NCBI GenBank assembly: GCA_036245525.1 | Contig: BTPG01000005.1 | Location: 126,851,620 to 126,915,619, forward strand | From: Semisulcospira habei | Taxonomy: Eukaryota > Mollusca > Gastropoda > Semisulcospiridae | DNA: 64,000 bases | Direction: 5' to 3' | Part shown: piece by piece, positions 33,162-42,122 of the stretch | How the letters are laid out: the number at the start of each line of letters is the position of its first letter | How positions within the stretch are numbered: the first letter of the stretch is position 1 | Notes under the pieces: model-generated | Databases searched by the model: none | The model's input: only the letters and a program-made list of their open reading frames with translations | What the model was told of the DNA's origin: nothing | Program-made: the position numbers and the translations under genes

Positions 33162-33447
33162 ATAACTATTGTCTCTGTCAACACCTAATCATGAACCTGA
33201 TCAAGTGATGCCAAGTGAAACTTAATACTTATTAACAAGTTGCAACTAACTTTTAGGAACCTGCAGAGGTAACCTTTAAGTGTGTTGCCATAAGAACTTA
33301 TTAATTACTTACCATAAGTTCTTACAAGTACTTACCCTAAGTTCTTACAAGTACTTACCCTAAGTTCTTACAACAACTTGACTCAAGTCCCAAGACACTG
33401 AGACAGATTTATCAAGATACAAGGACAATAAAAAAACTTTTTTTTTC
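33162..33447. other. Polinton left subterminal non-coding region
   Basis: This has three close direct repeats of TAAGTTCTTACAAGTACTTA-type sequence at about 33313-33375. No ORF. It may be a replication or packaging region, but nothing in the sequence proves that. Confidence 0.5.
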
Positions 33448-33567
33448 TCAGTAATACTCAGGTGGTGGTGCTGATGGGGTTAAATAATCAGGCACAAGTG
33501 GTGTAAATGACAAGTCATCTCTCTGCGAAGCATATGACAAAAATATTGATTGATTACCAAATCTGAT
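33448..33567 (-). CDS. Candidate 39-residue mini-ORF with a PPxY motif and no ATG
   Basis: A minus-strand frame begins 2 bp after the TAA of the next gene and reads xRFGNQSIFLSYASQ ... LTPSAPPPEYY, then TGA. It is preceded by AAATAAAAATC, which equals the element's usual start leader AATAAAAATG except that the start codon is ATC. Either the ATG was lost by one base change or a near-cognate start is used. The PPPEY ending fits the PPxY pattern of viral late domains that bind Nedd4-family ligases. Function is inferred only from that motif. Confidence 0.4.
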   Translation of the reverse strand: MRFGNQSIFLSYASQRDDLSFTPLVPDYLTPSAPPPEYY

Positions 33568-33569
33568 TT

Positions 33570-34256
33570 TTATTTGTTTAAAAGATTGTGTAGTTTTTCT
33601 GTGGTTTCCTGTACCCCTATCTTTTTTCCCTCTGCTAAAAAACTGGCCTTCAGTTCTTCAACATTGACGGGAGATTGACTACGCATTTTATTCTGTATTT
33701 CAGTCTTCTGTTTCTTGTAATTATTTAAATCATCCTGGACTCGCTTAAATTCTTCATCATCAATAAAATTATCGTTTAATGCCTTACTGATAATAAGTTT
33801 CATACTGCTCAGCTTTGCACCAGCAAGCGTACTCAATGCTTCATGTTTCTGTAATTTTGTGTGAAACCTCTTGTTTAAGGCTTCCAAACCAAAGCAAGCC
33901 AGGCATGTAGCAACGCTAACACCCTCAACTGCTATTCCAGCCAAACTCCCAATTCCTGTGGCGAACAGAACAATACCCCCTACAGAACATGAAGCTGAAA
34001 CTGCACCAATAGCCATAGAAGTGTTTTGAACAGAATTAAAAACGGTCTTATACCGTCTTTTGCACCGTGAGTATTTCGCCTCCTCACTCTCCAAATATTT
34101 CAAAGCTTCTGTAATATTATTTAATCTGAATGCGTCTGCCTGTAATGTTTTATCTGAAGCAATTGGCATATGTGGATCAGGCGCAAGTGTTGTTTTAGTC
34201 GTCACATTTGTTTCAGTCGGATCAAGCGTTGGTAGTTGCGGATAGAAGTTTACCAT
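33570..34256 (-). CDS. Polinton membrane protein, 228 aa, unknown function
   Basis: The protein has an acidic and Thr-rich N-terminus and a charged helix (ALKYLESEEAKYSRCKRRYK). A long glycine/alanine-rich hydrophobic region follows at about 77-125 (VSASCSVGGIVLFATGIGSL, VEGVSVATCLACFGLEALN), likely two membrane helices, and then a coiled-coil-like C-terminus (FKRVQDDLNNYKKQKTEIQN). Start ATG follows GTCAATAAAAAA. It resembles small membrane proteins often found in invertebrate Polintons. I do not assign a role; a virion-membrane or lysis-like protein is possible. Confidence 0.7.
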   Translation of the reverse strand: MVNFYPQLPTLDPTETNVTTKTTLAPDPHMPIASDKTLQADAFRLNNITEALKYLESEEAKYSRCKRRYKTVFNSVQNTSMAIGAVSASCSVGGIVLFATGIGSLAGIAVEGVSVATCLACFGLEALNKRFHTKLQKHEALSTLAGAKLSSMKLIISKALNDNFIDDEEFKRVQDDLNNYKKQKTEIQNKMRSQSPVNVEELKASFLAEGKKIGVQETTEKLHNLLNK

Positions 34257-34283
34257 TTTTTTATTGACAAATATTTTTTTTAT

Positions 34284-35159
34284 TTAATCAGCAATTACAT
34301 TTTGCAACTCTTCAAAAGTATACAATTTGCTGGCATAATAAAATGCAACAAGATCAATGTGTTCAAGGTTTATGTAAGTTAGACGAACAAAAGTTGTTTT
34401 GTCGACCACCACCTTGACAGCTGGAACACTGCTCGAAACATTAATAACATCATTATTTTTTGTAATAGCAATAAAGACCTTTGATGATTCTGTTACTGTT
34501 TCATCCCATGTAAGTTTAATTCCTTGTGCAATTTGAGCCTCTTTAGCAGTAGCAACAGATTTCATGATAATTTCAAATACTATTGCCGCTTCTCTAGCCA
34601 TGACTAAGCTTGCTGGCATAAACACAACAGAAGTATCTGATCTACCCTTTCTAGTTGTAAGAAGATACCGCCGTCTCTCATAATTTTCAACTTTCAGTTT
34701 TTCTCTGCTATTGTTGTCTGGGGCAAAACTTGGAACAAGACTTACAATAAGCGGCCCCGAGTTAACAACCTTCCTAAACACTAAGGCACCTTCGTCATCA
34801 GTGTATACATAAGGACTAATAAATTCCAACTTTATGTCCCAGTCAATTGTTGGAGGTGGAACAGGCACAGGTGAAACCACCCACTTATTTCCCACATGTA
34901 TTAAGTTGTAGGGCGAATTATTTACAGGTGGAGTAGGTACAGTAACATCACGTAGCTGACCAAGTTTAGGAATCTGTTTTTCACCGTCTTTCATGTCAAC
35001 AATTACTTTCCTCTTGTACATGCCATTTGAATCAAGTTCAAAACCATATATTTCTCCAACATCCCCTTCCTTCTCAAAATCCTGTACATCAGCCAAATCT
35101 TTCAACTCTGTTACTGGACACGCAACTGGTATGATTCTCAACTTTGGACCACCACTCAT
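34284..35159 (-). CDS. Polinton protein, 291 aa, unknown
   Basis: This is a single uninterrupted frame, and the start codon follows GTTTATAAAAA. The sequence is mixed alpha/beta with Pro-rich linkers (VTVPTPPVNN and VVSPVPVPPPTIDW) and no membrane segment. It contains one cysteine and no visible His-Glu/Asp-Cys protease triad. It sits between the membrane protein gene (27 bp downstream) and the penton-like gene (21 bp upstream), so it may be a virion component. I do not recognise the family. Confidence 0.65.
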   Translation of the reverse strand: MSGGPKLRIIPVACPVTELKDLADVQDFEKEGDVGEIYGFELDSNGMYKRKVIVDMKDGEKQIPKLGQLRDVTVPTPPVNNSPYNLIHVGNKWVVSPVPVPPPTIDWDIKLEFISPYVYTDDEGALVFRKVVNSGPLIVSLVPSFAPDNNSREKLKVENYERRRYLLTTRKGRSDTSVVFMPASLVMAREAAIVFEIIMKSVATAKEAQIAQGIKLTWDETVTESSKVFIAITKNNDVINVSSSVPAVKVVVDKTTFVRLTYINLEHIDLVAFYYASKLYTFEELQNVIAD

Positions 35160-35180
35160 TTTTTATAAACAAAAATAAAA

Positions 35181-35891
35181 TTATTTAATTTCCAACACAA
35201 CACTAAAATCATGCATAAGAACTGGTTTGTCATCCTGATTAGTTACAGATATACTCAGTGACTCAAAGAAACTAGAACCTAATTTCTTAAACTGCAAATT
35301 AGGAAATCTAACAACTACACTTTCACAATACGGAGCAGTTCCAGTTGGTAAGCATCTCAACAAAGTTGAAGGCTTTCCATTGTGAACATTCTCAGATGTG
35401 TTTAGTTCTTTCAAATAAACATTTAGCACTGTGTGTACTGACAAATTGACAGGGCGTTTTCCAGTTATTTTAAGTCTTTTTGTCTTCATTGTTATAATAC
35501 CAGACATAGCTTCATCTAAATCATCTGTTCTCCACCAATCTTCATCAATATAAAATCCAAGTAAATATGCAAATCTATCTGAGATCCTTAACCAATTTTG
35601 TGTCAAAAATTCTAATGTAACAAGTAGGTTAGCTGGATTTAAAGTTGCTTTAATTTTAAATTTACTTTGAAACCATTCAGCTATAGTACAAAAGTCATAA
35701 TACCCAGGTGGTATAGCTTCAGTCTTACCATCAAAAATTACTTTATTATATATATTATCTTCTACATTAAACCATTTTACTGTGTAGAACATTTCATGGA
35801 TAGCTGCAGCTTTGCTACCATCACGATTATCAATCCCATTAGTTAACCACACTGGTTTGCTTGTGTCAAGATTTGTTAAGGTAATAAACAT
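35181..35891 (-). CDS. Probable minor capsid (penton-like) protein
   Basis: The 236-aa protein is beta-rich, with IPPGYYDFCTIAEWFQSKFK and NWLRISDRFAYLLGF near the middle. It ends with FFESLSISVTNQDDKPVLMH DFSVVLEIK-like strands. This ending (LxIxVxxxxxxPVxxxxxxVVLxI) is typical of penton/minor-capsid proteins of Polintons and adintoviruses. The ATG is preceded by ATAATAAAA, the same 9 bases as before the capsid gene. It starts 24 bp from a divergent gene, so the promoters must overlap. Confidence 0.55.
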   Translation of the reverse strand: MFITLTNLDTSKPVWLTNGIDNRDGSKAAAIHEMFYTVKWFNVEDNIYNKVIFDGKTEAIPPGYYDFCTIAEWFQSKFKIKATLNPANLLVTLEFLTQNWLRISDRFAYLLGFYIDEDWWRTDDLDEAMSGIITMKTKRLKITGKRPVNLSVHTVLNVYLKELNTSENVHNGKPSTLLRCLPTGTAPYCESVVVRFPNLQFKKLGSSFFESLSISVTNQDDKPVLMHDFSVVLEIK

Positions 35892-35915
35892 TTTTATTAT
35901 CTCATATAAAAAAGG

Positions 35916-37172
35916 ATGGAATTTAAATCACCAACCATCACCACTACAAACGCATTTCAATTTAATGTGGATGCCAAATACAATGTCGCACCTACTTATG
36001 AACAGAAGATAATTCAACTAAATCAGCTCGACATAGCTGTGTCTGTACAAGATCTATTTCAAGTCAAAGTACCGAATCCGTTTGACCATTACATAAACCC
36101 TCCAATAACAGATGACTCAACTGCAAGAAAGTGGTCTTCAAGTCCACTACAGATGTTTCAAAACCAACTCAATTTTGCCATACTATGTTCAACTACAGGC
36201 TGTGGTGTTTCATTTACAGACCACTTGAATCACTCAAACAAACTGATTAGATCTGTGTATCGTTTCCATGTTTATTACCAGCTTAGACGTATACTGTCAG
36301 AACTTCATACACCACTGCCCACTGAATCTAGTTTCAACAGGTATAACAACCCCATGGATATGAAAGCATTTGAACGCATCTGTAATGAGTTTAACATCAG
36401 TACAAAGTATGACTTCACACAAAAACTTGATGATCACCACGGCATTGGTACATTGTATTACGCTTTGAGTCACAGACAATACCCACAAGATTACTACCCT
36501 GGGTACACTTCATTCTCATCAAAATCTGAAGTCTGGATAGGATCAATAGAGCAGAAACAGTCTAACGCCTGGACCACATTTGTCTTAGATAAATCTGACG
36601 GGTTTACTCAAGCAGGAGTCGAGCGCGTCAATGAGTCTATCAGAACATATGTCTGGTGTATACTAGGAGCACAATCACTAACAAAATCAAACATTTTGAA
36701 TGGAAGTGGTAAATTTGAAGCACAAAAACAGTTTCTTGCAAATCTTGAAGATTCAATTAACTCAACAGTTGATCTCCCATCTAGCATACAGCGCTACCAA
36801 AACGTACTCAGATATGCCAGATCGAAAGTTGACTTTGTAGTTGGCACTGGGTTATACATGTTACCATCTGATCTTCAACTCCAAATGGGTACAATAACAA
36901 ATTATAATAATGAAATCATTGTTGCAGGTGTTGGTCAGAAATTAGGACTCAATCAATCTGTAAACTTGGGGGCCACAACCACACATGTACAGCCGTTAAA
37001 ATCATTACAGACGGTAACACCTCCAGCCCCGGCCCTGGCCCCAGCCCCATCACCGGCACCCATACAACCAGTACAGTCAACACCAACCCCTGACACACAT
37101 GAGTCAGAACGAACTGCATTAGTAATTGGATTAACAGGACTAGGAGTATTACTTCTTTATCTGTTTCATTAA
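35916..37172 (+). CDS. Polinton C-terminally membrane-anchored protein, 418 aa
   Basis: A large N-terminal domain of unknown fold includes NFAILCSTTGCGVSFTDHLN and SVYRFHVYYQLRRILSEL. A Pro/Ala-rich stalk of about 35 residues follows (PAPALAPAPSPAPIQP), then one C-terminal transmembrane helix (TALVIGLTGLGVLLLYLFH). This suggests a type II or tail-anchored protein on a membrane. The stop lies 24 bp inside the convergent neighbour. I recall similar proteins in many invertebrate Polintons but know no function. Confidence 0.7.
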   Translation: MEFKSPTITTTNAFQFNVDAKYNVAPTYEQKIIQLNQLDIAVSVQDLFQVKVPNPFDHYINPPITDDSTARKWSSSPLQMFQNQLNFAILCSTTGCGVSFTDHLNHSNKLIRSVYRFHVYYQLRRILSELHTPLPTESSFNRYNNPMDMKAFERICNEFNISTKYDFTQKLDDHHGIGTLYYALSHRQYPQDYYPGYTSFSSKSEVWIGSIEQKQSNAWTTFVLDKSDGFTQAGVERVNESIRTYVWCILGAQSLTKSNILNGSGKFEAQKQFLANLEDSINSTVDLPSSIQRYQNVLRYARSKVDFVVGTGLYMLPSDLQLQMGTITNYNNEIIVAGVGQKLGLNQSVNLGATTTHVQPLKSLQTVTPPAPALAPAPSPAPIQPVQSTPTPDTHESERTALVIGLTGLGVLLLYLFH

Positions 37173-38411
37173 ATAACCCACCATCAACCCTCCTACTGTA
37201 ACCAAAAAGACCCACACATGTTCTGCCATAAACCCTACTGCCTTTGCTGCAGTACTAATCAACCAACTGACAACAGAGCCTATAATGCCAGGCAACGCGT
37301 CCACTGCTTTCAGAGCCAATTTTTTTAGCAAGTCTGATATGTGAGACAGTTGTTTTTTTACCCATGACTGTAAATCTTTTGGGTCAGTTGGTGGTGGGGG
37401 GCCAGGAGTTGGTGGTGCGGGGGCTGGCGGTGTTGGACTACCACCGGGTCCACCACTGCCAGAGACAGCCAACACAACAGTACTTATAATAAACCCAAGA
37501 GCTGTAATTAAACTAGCAATTGTGATACCCTGTTCTCTGAAAAGTGTTTTAAGTCTCTCAGCCAGAGTAGTGTCTTCGTGAAGTATTTTCTGAATAGTTT
37601 CTCTAATTCTGTTGACCTGTGATTTCAGTTTTTGTCTTCCAATACTAATCACTTCTAACCGTCCTGATCTTTCTATCTGCAAATCATTTAATCTGTGCTG
37701 TATTCTCTCTTTCATTTCTGTGTCAAGATTTCCATTGTCTGCTGTAGCCAGTTTCTCTTTTTCACGTTCTATGTGTTTATCAAGCTCACCTAGTTTGGCA
37801 ACATTGTTTACCATCTCACCTCTTATTGTCTGCAGTGATTTATCCAATCCCATAATCTCCCTCATTGACAAAGGTGGGTCGTTTATTGTTTTCATAGCGT
37901 CATTTAATTGCCCTTCAGTAAATGAAGTTTCTTGTATCACTGTGTTTGCTATTTCTGGTAGGCTTGTTACTGGTGCCATTTCAATTTGTTGCCCTGTTGG
38001 CAACTTTGTTTGTGTGTCATGAAGAACACTAGCCAGTCTTGGCGTGACAGGAGACCCTCCAATTCCAAGTTGACGCAAGGCACCAACACCACCTTCATTT
38101 TTTATTGTACTTAAAGCCCTAAACCTACTAGGGTCTTTTTTGTTAGTCAATAGTACTTTTCCTTTGTCAACAGTATTTAAATATAAATGACCCTTGCCAT
38201 CAAGTTCAAACTGATTAGGGTCTACGTTGTCTGGGCGGCCACCAACATGATCATAAAATGAGTTCACTTTGGTTTCTAAAAGTTCATGACGTAAACTGTA
38301 AATATTTCTTGTACCAGTCATATCTGTCATATCTGTCATATCTGTTGTATTACCAAAATCATTCATGTCATCCATTTCAAATTCTTCATGATTAAATCCT
38401 CCCGCTGCCAT
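37149..38411 (-). CDS. Polinton coiled-coil membrane protein, 420 aa
   Basis: The protein starts with an acidic stretch that includes three TDM repeats (DMTDMTDMTG). A middle part rich in long charged helices follows (LDKHIEREKEKLATADN, ERIQHRLNDLQIERSGRLEV), then LAERLKTLFREQGITIASLI and a first membrane helix. After a Gly/Pro linker (PTPPAPAPPTPGPPPP) it ends with two more hydrophobic segments and KKQIKK-type basic residues. The start codon follows AATTAATAAAAC. It shares a 25-bp spacer with the capsid frame and overlaps its convergent neighbour by 24 bp. The role is probably structural or membrane-related (inference). Confidence 0.7.
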   Translation of the reverse strand: MAAGGFNHEEFEMDDMNDFGNTTDMTDMTDMTGTRNIYSLRHELLETKVNSFYDHVGGRPDNVDPNQFELDGKGHLYLNTVDKGKVLLTNKKDPSRFRALSTIKNEGGVGALRQLGIGGSPVTPRLASVLHDTQTKLPTGQQIEMAPVTSLPEIANTVIQETSFTEGQLNDAMKTINDPPLSMREIMGLDKSLQTIRGEMVNNVAKLGELDKHIEREKEKLATADNGNLDTEMKERIQHRLNDLQIERSGRLEVISIGRQKLKSQVNRIRETIQKILHEDTTLAERLKTLFREQGITIASLITALGFIISTVVLAVSGSGGPGGSPTPPAPAPPTPGPPPPTDPKDLQSWVKKQLSHISDLLKKLALKAVDALPGIIGSVVSWLISTAAKAVGFMAEHVWVFLVTVGGLMVGYLMKQIKK

Positions 38412-38451
38412 TGTTTTATTAATTTATTATTTTTTATTGTGCATAATAAAA

Positions 38452-39738
38452 ATGACACAGTCTTACGGATCAAAGTTAGACCCATACAGAAAACTACGTG
38501 AGCCTCTGGGTGTTAAGGGCATAAGACAATCAATCGTCATCACGAACAATCCAAGTACAATAGACCAGAATCAAACACTTACAGTCAAGTTTCCAAACCT
38601 AGGTCCCAGTGACGTTATTGTTCCTGGCACTGCACGCCTAGCATTTAATATTGAACTATCATCAGACGCAGATGTGAACAGAACACTGGTTGACAATCTT
38701 GGCAGAGCAATTGTTAGAACTATTAAAGTAAAACTTGAAGGACAGGAAGTGTTTAGTCTTGACGACTCAGATGTGTTCTACTGTTACAAGGATCTTTGGC
38801 TCACAAGAGAAGAACGAGAAGACCGTGTTTACCAAGGCATACAGTCAGATAATGTTGGTAAACTTCGAATCAATGCCGGAGACAAAACAACTACTGGGGT
38901 ACCAAAGGAAGTTATTATAGCAGAAACATATGGAACCAGATTCTACATTCCACTTGAGTTTGAAATCCTAACAGCTGATTTGCCTTATTATCAAGGGGCA
39001 CTGAATGACCGTCTGAGCTTTGAACTAACTTTCAATGACTACTCCAAAGTTATAAAATCATCTGCCACAGATGCAACATATAAGATCTCTAACATTTCCT
39101 TGGAATATGAAATTGTTACACATATTGAACTAGCCAGACTCATTCAAAATCAGTACCAGTCAAGACTTCCAATTTATTATGACCGTGTGATTAGGCATAG
39201 TTTAATACCCAAAGACAAAAGCGACCCAATGTGGAACATAAACTTGAACACGCCTGCCAGGTCACTGAAAGGTATTCTTATGTTGTTTGTTGAACCGGTG
39301 AGTCCATACAAAAGAGATTCAGAAAAATTCTACAATCCTAAGATTACACATTTGTCCTGTACAATTGAAGGCCGCCCTAATCAAGTGTACGCGTCTGGAA
39401 TGTTACCTTATCAACACTACGATGAGATCACAAAGTATTTTGCAGGAGGAAGGATTAGAGATAAACCTGCAAACATTGCGTGCAAAGATCTACATCTGTA
39501 TGATGTTAGGATCGGACAATACCTGACAAACAAGTATGCACTGTGGCTAGACCTTCGTAGTACAGATGACGATTATCTTCATGGGTCAGGACGAACTGTC
39601 GAGAACGGTAGTGATGGAATAACAATTCAGATACAAAAGAAGGTTGAAACTGCTGCAGCCATAAACATATATTTGTACCTGATATATGACGCACAACTCA
39701 ATATACAAGACAGTAGACTAAGTGGACACATATATTAA
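38452..39738 (+). CDS. Probable major capsid protein (double jelly-roll type)
   Basis: The frame opens at 38437, but the ATG at 38452 is preceded by ATAATAAAA, so it is preferred (428 aa). N-terminal features are IRQSIVITNNPSTIDQNQTL, VKFPNLGPSDVIVPGTARLA, DNLGRAIVRTIKVKLEGQEV and LDDSDVFYCYKDLW, typical of the capsid proteins of invertebrate Polintons. Later beta-rich segments (LSFELTFNDYSKVIKSS, FVEPVSPY, IQIQKKVETAAAINIYLYLI) fit two jelly-roll domains. It would form the hexons of an icosahedral particle. The ATPase gene follows after 19 bp. Confidence 0.75.
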   Translation: MTQSYGSKLDPYRKLREPLGVKGIRQSIVITNNPSTIDQNQTLTVKFPNLGPSDVIVPGTARLAFNIELSSDADVNRTLVDNLGRAIVRTIKVKLEGQEVFSLDDSDVFYCYKDLWLTREEREDRVYQGIQSDNVGKLRINAGDKTTTGVPKEVIIAETYGTRFYIPLEFEILTADLPYYQGALNDRLSFELTFNDYSKVIKSSATDATYKISNISLEYEIVTHIELARLIQNQYQSRLPIYYDRVIRHSLIPKDKSDPMWNINLNTPARSLKGILMLFVEPVSPYKRDSEKFYNPKITHLSCTIEGRPNQVYASGMLPYQHYDEITKYFAGGRIRDKPANIACKDLHLYDVRIGQYLTNKYALWLDLRSTDDDYLHGSGRTVENGSDGITIQIQKKVETAAAINIYLYLIYDAQLNIQDSRLSGHIY

Positions 39739-39757
39739 AATTATATTGTGTATTAAA

Positions 39758-40369
39758 ATGAACCGGGGCTTAATGACACTCGACCCCCACTGTGGATTGT
39801 TTTGTGGTGCAACAGGGTGTGGTAAAACTGAATTTGTACTTAACCTCTTACAAACAAGATACATACACCACTTTGAAAACATTGTAATATTTTGTCCTAC
39901 AATCAAACACAACAAAGCTTATCACAACCGTTTATTCATTTGGACTGACAGCAACATATACTTAGTCGACCCTGAGAAAAAACTGAATGACTACCTACAA
40001 TATTTTTACAAGCAATTTGAAGGACAGCCAACATTGTTCATTGTTGATGACTGTTCTGCAGAGAAAGACATTGTCAAGAAGAGAAACACTCTAGCAGAAC
40101 TTGCTTTCAGTGGCAGACACGCAAATGTAAGTGTATGGATTCTCACTCAGAAATATAATGCTGTACTGAAAGATTTTCGAGAACAGTTAAAGTTTATCTG
40201 TTTGTTTTACTGTAAAGACCGTGACAGCTTTGAAGACTGTCTCAGAGAGAATGATGTCATCCCAAATAAACATGAACGTGATGATGTGAAAAATAAACTG
40301 AAATCAACTAAGCATCTAAAGCTCATTTTAAAGACAGATCAGCCCACAGGGTATGGGTTAGTAAATTAA
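39758..40369 (+). CDS. A32/FtsK-HerA-type DNA packaging ATPase
   Basis: The open frame begins at 39722, but that would overlap the capsid gene. The ATG at 39758 after TATTAAA gives a 203-aa protein and is preferred. Walker A is GATGCGKT at about residues 17-24. Walker B is LFIVDDC at about 93-99. A FSGRHANVSVWILTQKYN stretch gives the sensor region (LTQ). This fits the genome-packaging ATPases of Polintons, virophages and large DNA viruses. It would pump the element's DNA into a preformed capsid. Confidence 0.85.
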   Translation: MNRGLMTLDPHCGLFCGATGCGKTEFVLNLLQTRYIHHFENIVIFCPTIKHNKAYHNRLFIWTDSNIYLVDPEKKLNDYLQYFYKQFEGQPTLFIVDDCSAEKDIVKKRNTLAELAFSGRHANVSVWILTQKYNAVLKDFREQLKFICLFYCKDRDSFEDCLRENDVIPNKHERDDVKNKLKSTKHLKLILKTDQPTGYGLVN

Positions 40370-40397
40370 TTTTTGTTTTTTAAAAATAACAATATAA

Positions 40398-40931
40398 ATG
40401 AACCCTGATGAAATCCTTCTATTGAATGATATCAATGCTGTAGAGAACAAAGACTTAGACTCAAAAAAACAGCGTCTTTTGTCTGTAATTGTCTCAGGCA
40501 AATCAAAGACTTATCTGGGTAGACAATACACAACAGAGGATATTGAATCTCTTACCTCTGACGAGCTAATCAAGCTTTATTCAAAATATGAAAACCACAT
40601 CGCTTCACTAATGACTCGTGATTTAAGTCGATCTCTTGTATGCCTATACACAAAAGCAGTGAGTCACTTTCTACCTGTGGATAGTGACAGTCTTTCACAC
40701 GACCTTGAAAGCAATCCTATTGTTTCAAGTTCAATTGGCAAATTAGCATGTGTCATGTTTTACAAGTTTGGAAATTACCTTGCACCTGTCGTAACCCTTC
40801 TTGTTACTGGGAGTCATATTGATTTCTCAAAAATAAATTTTACTGCAGAAGAAAATGGACGAAACCCAGACGACTCCACAACTGAACCCCGACCCTGTTT
40901 TGACACAGGTTCAAACTGTGACGAAGACTAA
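40398..40931 (+). CDS. Polinton protein, 177 aa, unknown
   Basis: This starts 28 bp after the ATPase stop; the ATG follows AACAATATAA. The N-terminal half is charged (LDSKKQRLLSVIVSGKSKTY, YTTEDIESLTSDELIKLYSK). The C-terminal half has a mildly hydrophobic segment (LACVMFYKFGNYLAPVVTLL) that may touch a membrane. The last 77 nt overlap the next gene in another frame. No family recognised. Confidence 0.6.
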   Translation: MNPDEILLLNDINAVENKDLDSKKQRLLSVIVSGKSKTYLGRQYTTEDIESLTSDELIKLYSKYENHIASLMTRDLSRSLVCLYTKAVSHFLPVDSDSLSHDLESNPIVSSSIGKLACVMFYKFGNYLAPVVTLLVTGSHIDFSKINFTAEENGRNPDDSTTEPRPCFDTGSNCDED

Positions 40932-41322
40932 AAGTCCAGGCAGGGTTGAGGCTGGAAAAAGATTAGCTGAATATAATAGGCAAAAAAAATTACAGCTTAA
41001 GGCACAAACAGAAAAGACTCATGTGACTGATCCACCGTTAGGACCGTCAGGATCGTCAGGACCGTCACTACCATCAGGACTGACACCGACAGGACACCTT
41101 CATCAAAGTGAGAGACAAACAACTAAGTCTGACAGTGAAACAACAAAATATATAGTTGCCGCATTTGTTGTCGGATTTGGTTACGTAGGTTATCAATTAT
41201 ACAAAAAATACAAACCACAGACTCGTACAGTGACCAAAAAATCAGACACTCCAAAAACAAAACCAGAAGTCGCCACATTACCAGTAACATCCAAAGCCGT
41301 TGACCCATTTTATATGCAGTAA
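40855..41322 (+). CDS. Polinton single-span membrane protein, 155 aa
   Basis: The N-terminus is hydrophilic and includes SPGRVEAGKRLAEYNRQKKL, a (V/A)EAGKRLAxxN motif I associate with small Polinton proteins. A Gly/Ser/Pro-rich linker (GPSGSSGPSLPSG) leads to one transmembrane helix (YIVAAFVVGFGYVGYQLY) and a Lys/Thr-rich tail. The start lies inside the previous gene and lacks the AATAAAA leader, so translation may be coupled or use leaky scanning. Confidence 0.6.
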   Translation: MDETQTTPQLNPDPVLTQVQTVTKTKSPGRVEAGKRLAEYNRQKKLQLKAQTEKTHVTDPPLGPSGSSGPSLPSGLTPTGHLHQSERQTTKSDSETTKYIVAAFVVGFGYVGYQLYKKYKPQTRTVTKKSDTPKTKPEVATLPVTSKAVDPFYMQ

Positions 41323-41358
41323 ATAAAAATATTATTTTAATTTTTCTTGCCTTAGAAA

Positions 41359-41589
41359 ATGAATGACTCAAAGAACATGATGAACCTTGTGTATCACTCT
41401 GCCGTAATCAGTGGATTAGCAGTAGCTTATTCTATGCTGGGGAAAAGTCTACTCAAAATGAAATCAGCAGACTTGAGTAGACTCGATTTCGAAGACAGTG
41501 CTAAGCTAATTGTAGTCGTTACAGCGTCGATTGCGACAAAAGATTTTCTTGTCAAGCAAGGAATTATTCCCGAAAATATTTCTATGTAA
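41359..41589 (+). CDS. Polinton small membrane protein, 76 aa
   Basis: A hydrophobic N-terminal segment (LVYHSAVISGLAVAYSMLG) and a second at SAKLIVVVTASIATKDFLV suggest two membrane-associated helices. The TAA stop lies within TGTAAATAAAAATATGG, which is also the leader of the next gene. Similar length and position to small virion-membrane candidates in other Polintons; no function known. Confidence 0.55.
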   Translation: MNDSKNMMNLVYHSAVISGLAVAYSMLGKSLLKMKSADLSRLDFEDSAKLIVVVTASIATKDFLVKQGIIPENISM

Positions 41590-41597
41590 ATAAAAAT

Positions 41598-42122
41598 ATG
41601 GCGACGATAGCTATTATGATAGGTGGTGCTATGGTTAATGCTCTGGCATTTAGTGGCTCTAATTATCTCTTTTCAAAAATGGGTAGAGAAGAATCTGCTC
41701 TGGAGATGAGACGACACAATGAGGCGTCAGAAAAATTAGCACAAGCCCAGCAGGAATATGAAAAGAATAGAATTGAGAAACTTGATTTCATCAATGAAAA
41801 ACTCAGGCTTGAAGGCCACGCACAGCATACGTTTTCAAATACAGACGAAGCAATCAGGGAATATTTTCTTGTCACAGGTGAAGACATGTCTATCCCAAAA
41901 CCGAAACTAAGTGACTATTACAAACCAAGCACACAACAAAGAAACGGGGAGATAATCTTTGTTCTAGTGGGAATGACATTTGTTTATTTTACAGGAGTTT
42001 TCATTGCTAGAAAAAAATGGCAGCCGAAAATAAACTATCAAAAATATATTACTCCCCATCAGGCTATTGGAAAGGAGCAACAGCTATTGAAAAATTACAT
42101 GCCGCTGTGGGCGGAGATATAA
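41598..42122 (+). CDS. Polinton two-span membrane/coiled-coil protein, 174 aa
   Basis: An N-terminal hydrophobic segment (IAIMIGGAMVNALAFSGSNY) precedes a long charged helix (ESALEMRRHNEASEKLAQAQ QEYEKNRIEKLDFINEKLRL). A second membrane helix (GEIIFVLVGMTFVYFTGVFI) follows near the C-terminus. The ATG is preceded by AAATAAAAAT. The last 106 nt overlap the integrase gene in another frame, so the two are tied in evolution. Confidence 0.65.
   Translation: MATIAIMIGGAMVNALAFSGSNYLFSKMGREESALEMRRHNEASEKLAQAQQEYEKNRIEKLDFINEKLRLEGHAQHTFSNTDEAIREYFLVTGEDMSIPKPKLSDYYKPSTQQRNGEIIFVLVGMTFVYFTGVFIARKKWQPKINYQKYITPHQAIGKEQQLLKNYMPLWAEI

Noticed and set aside
33313..33375. TAAGTTCTTACAAGTACTTA-type direct repeats as a CRISPR array
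   Set aside because: Only three short units with tiny spacers, and the DNA is eukaryotic.
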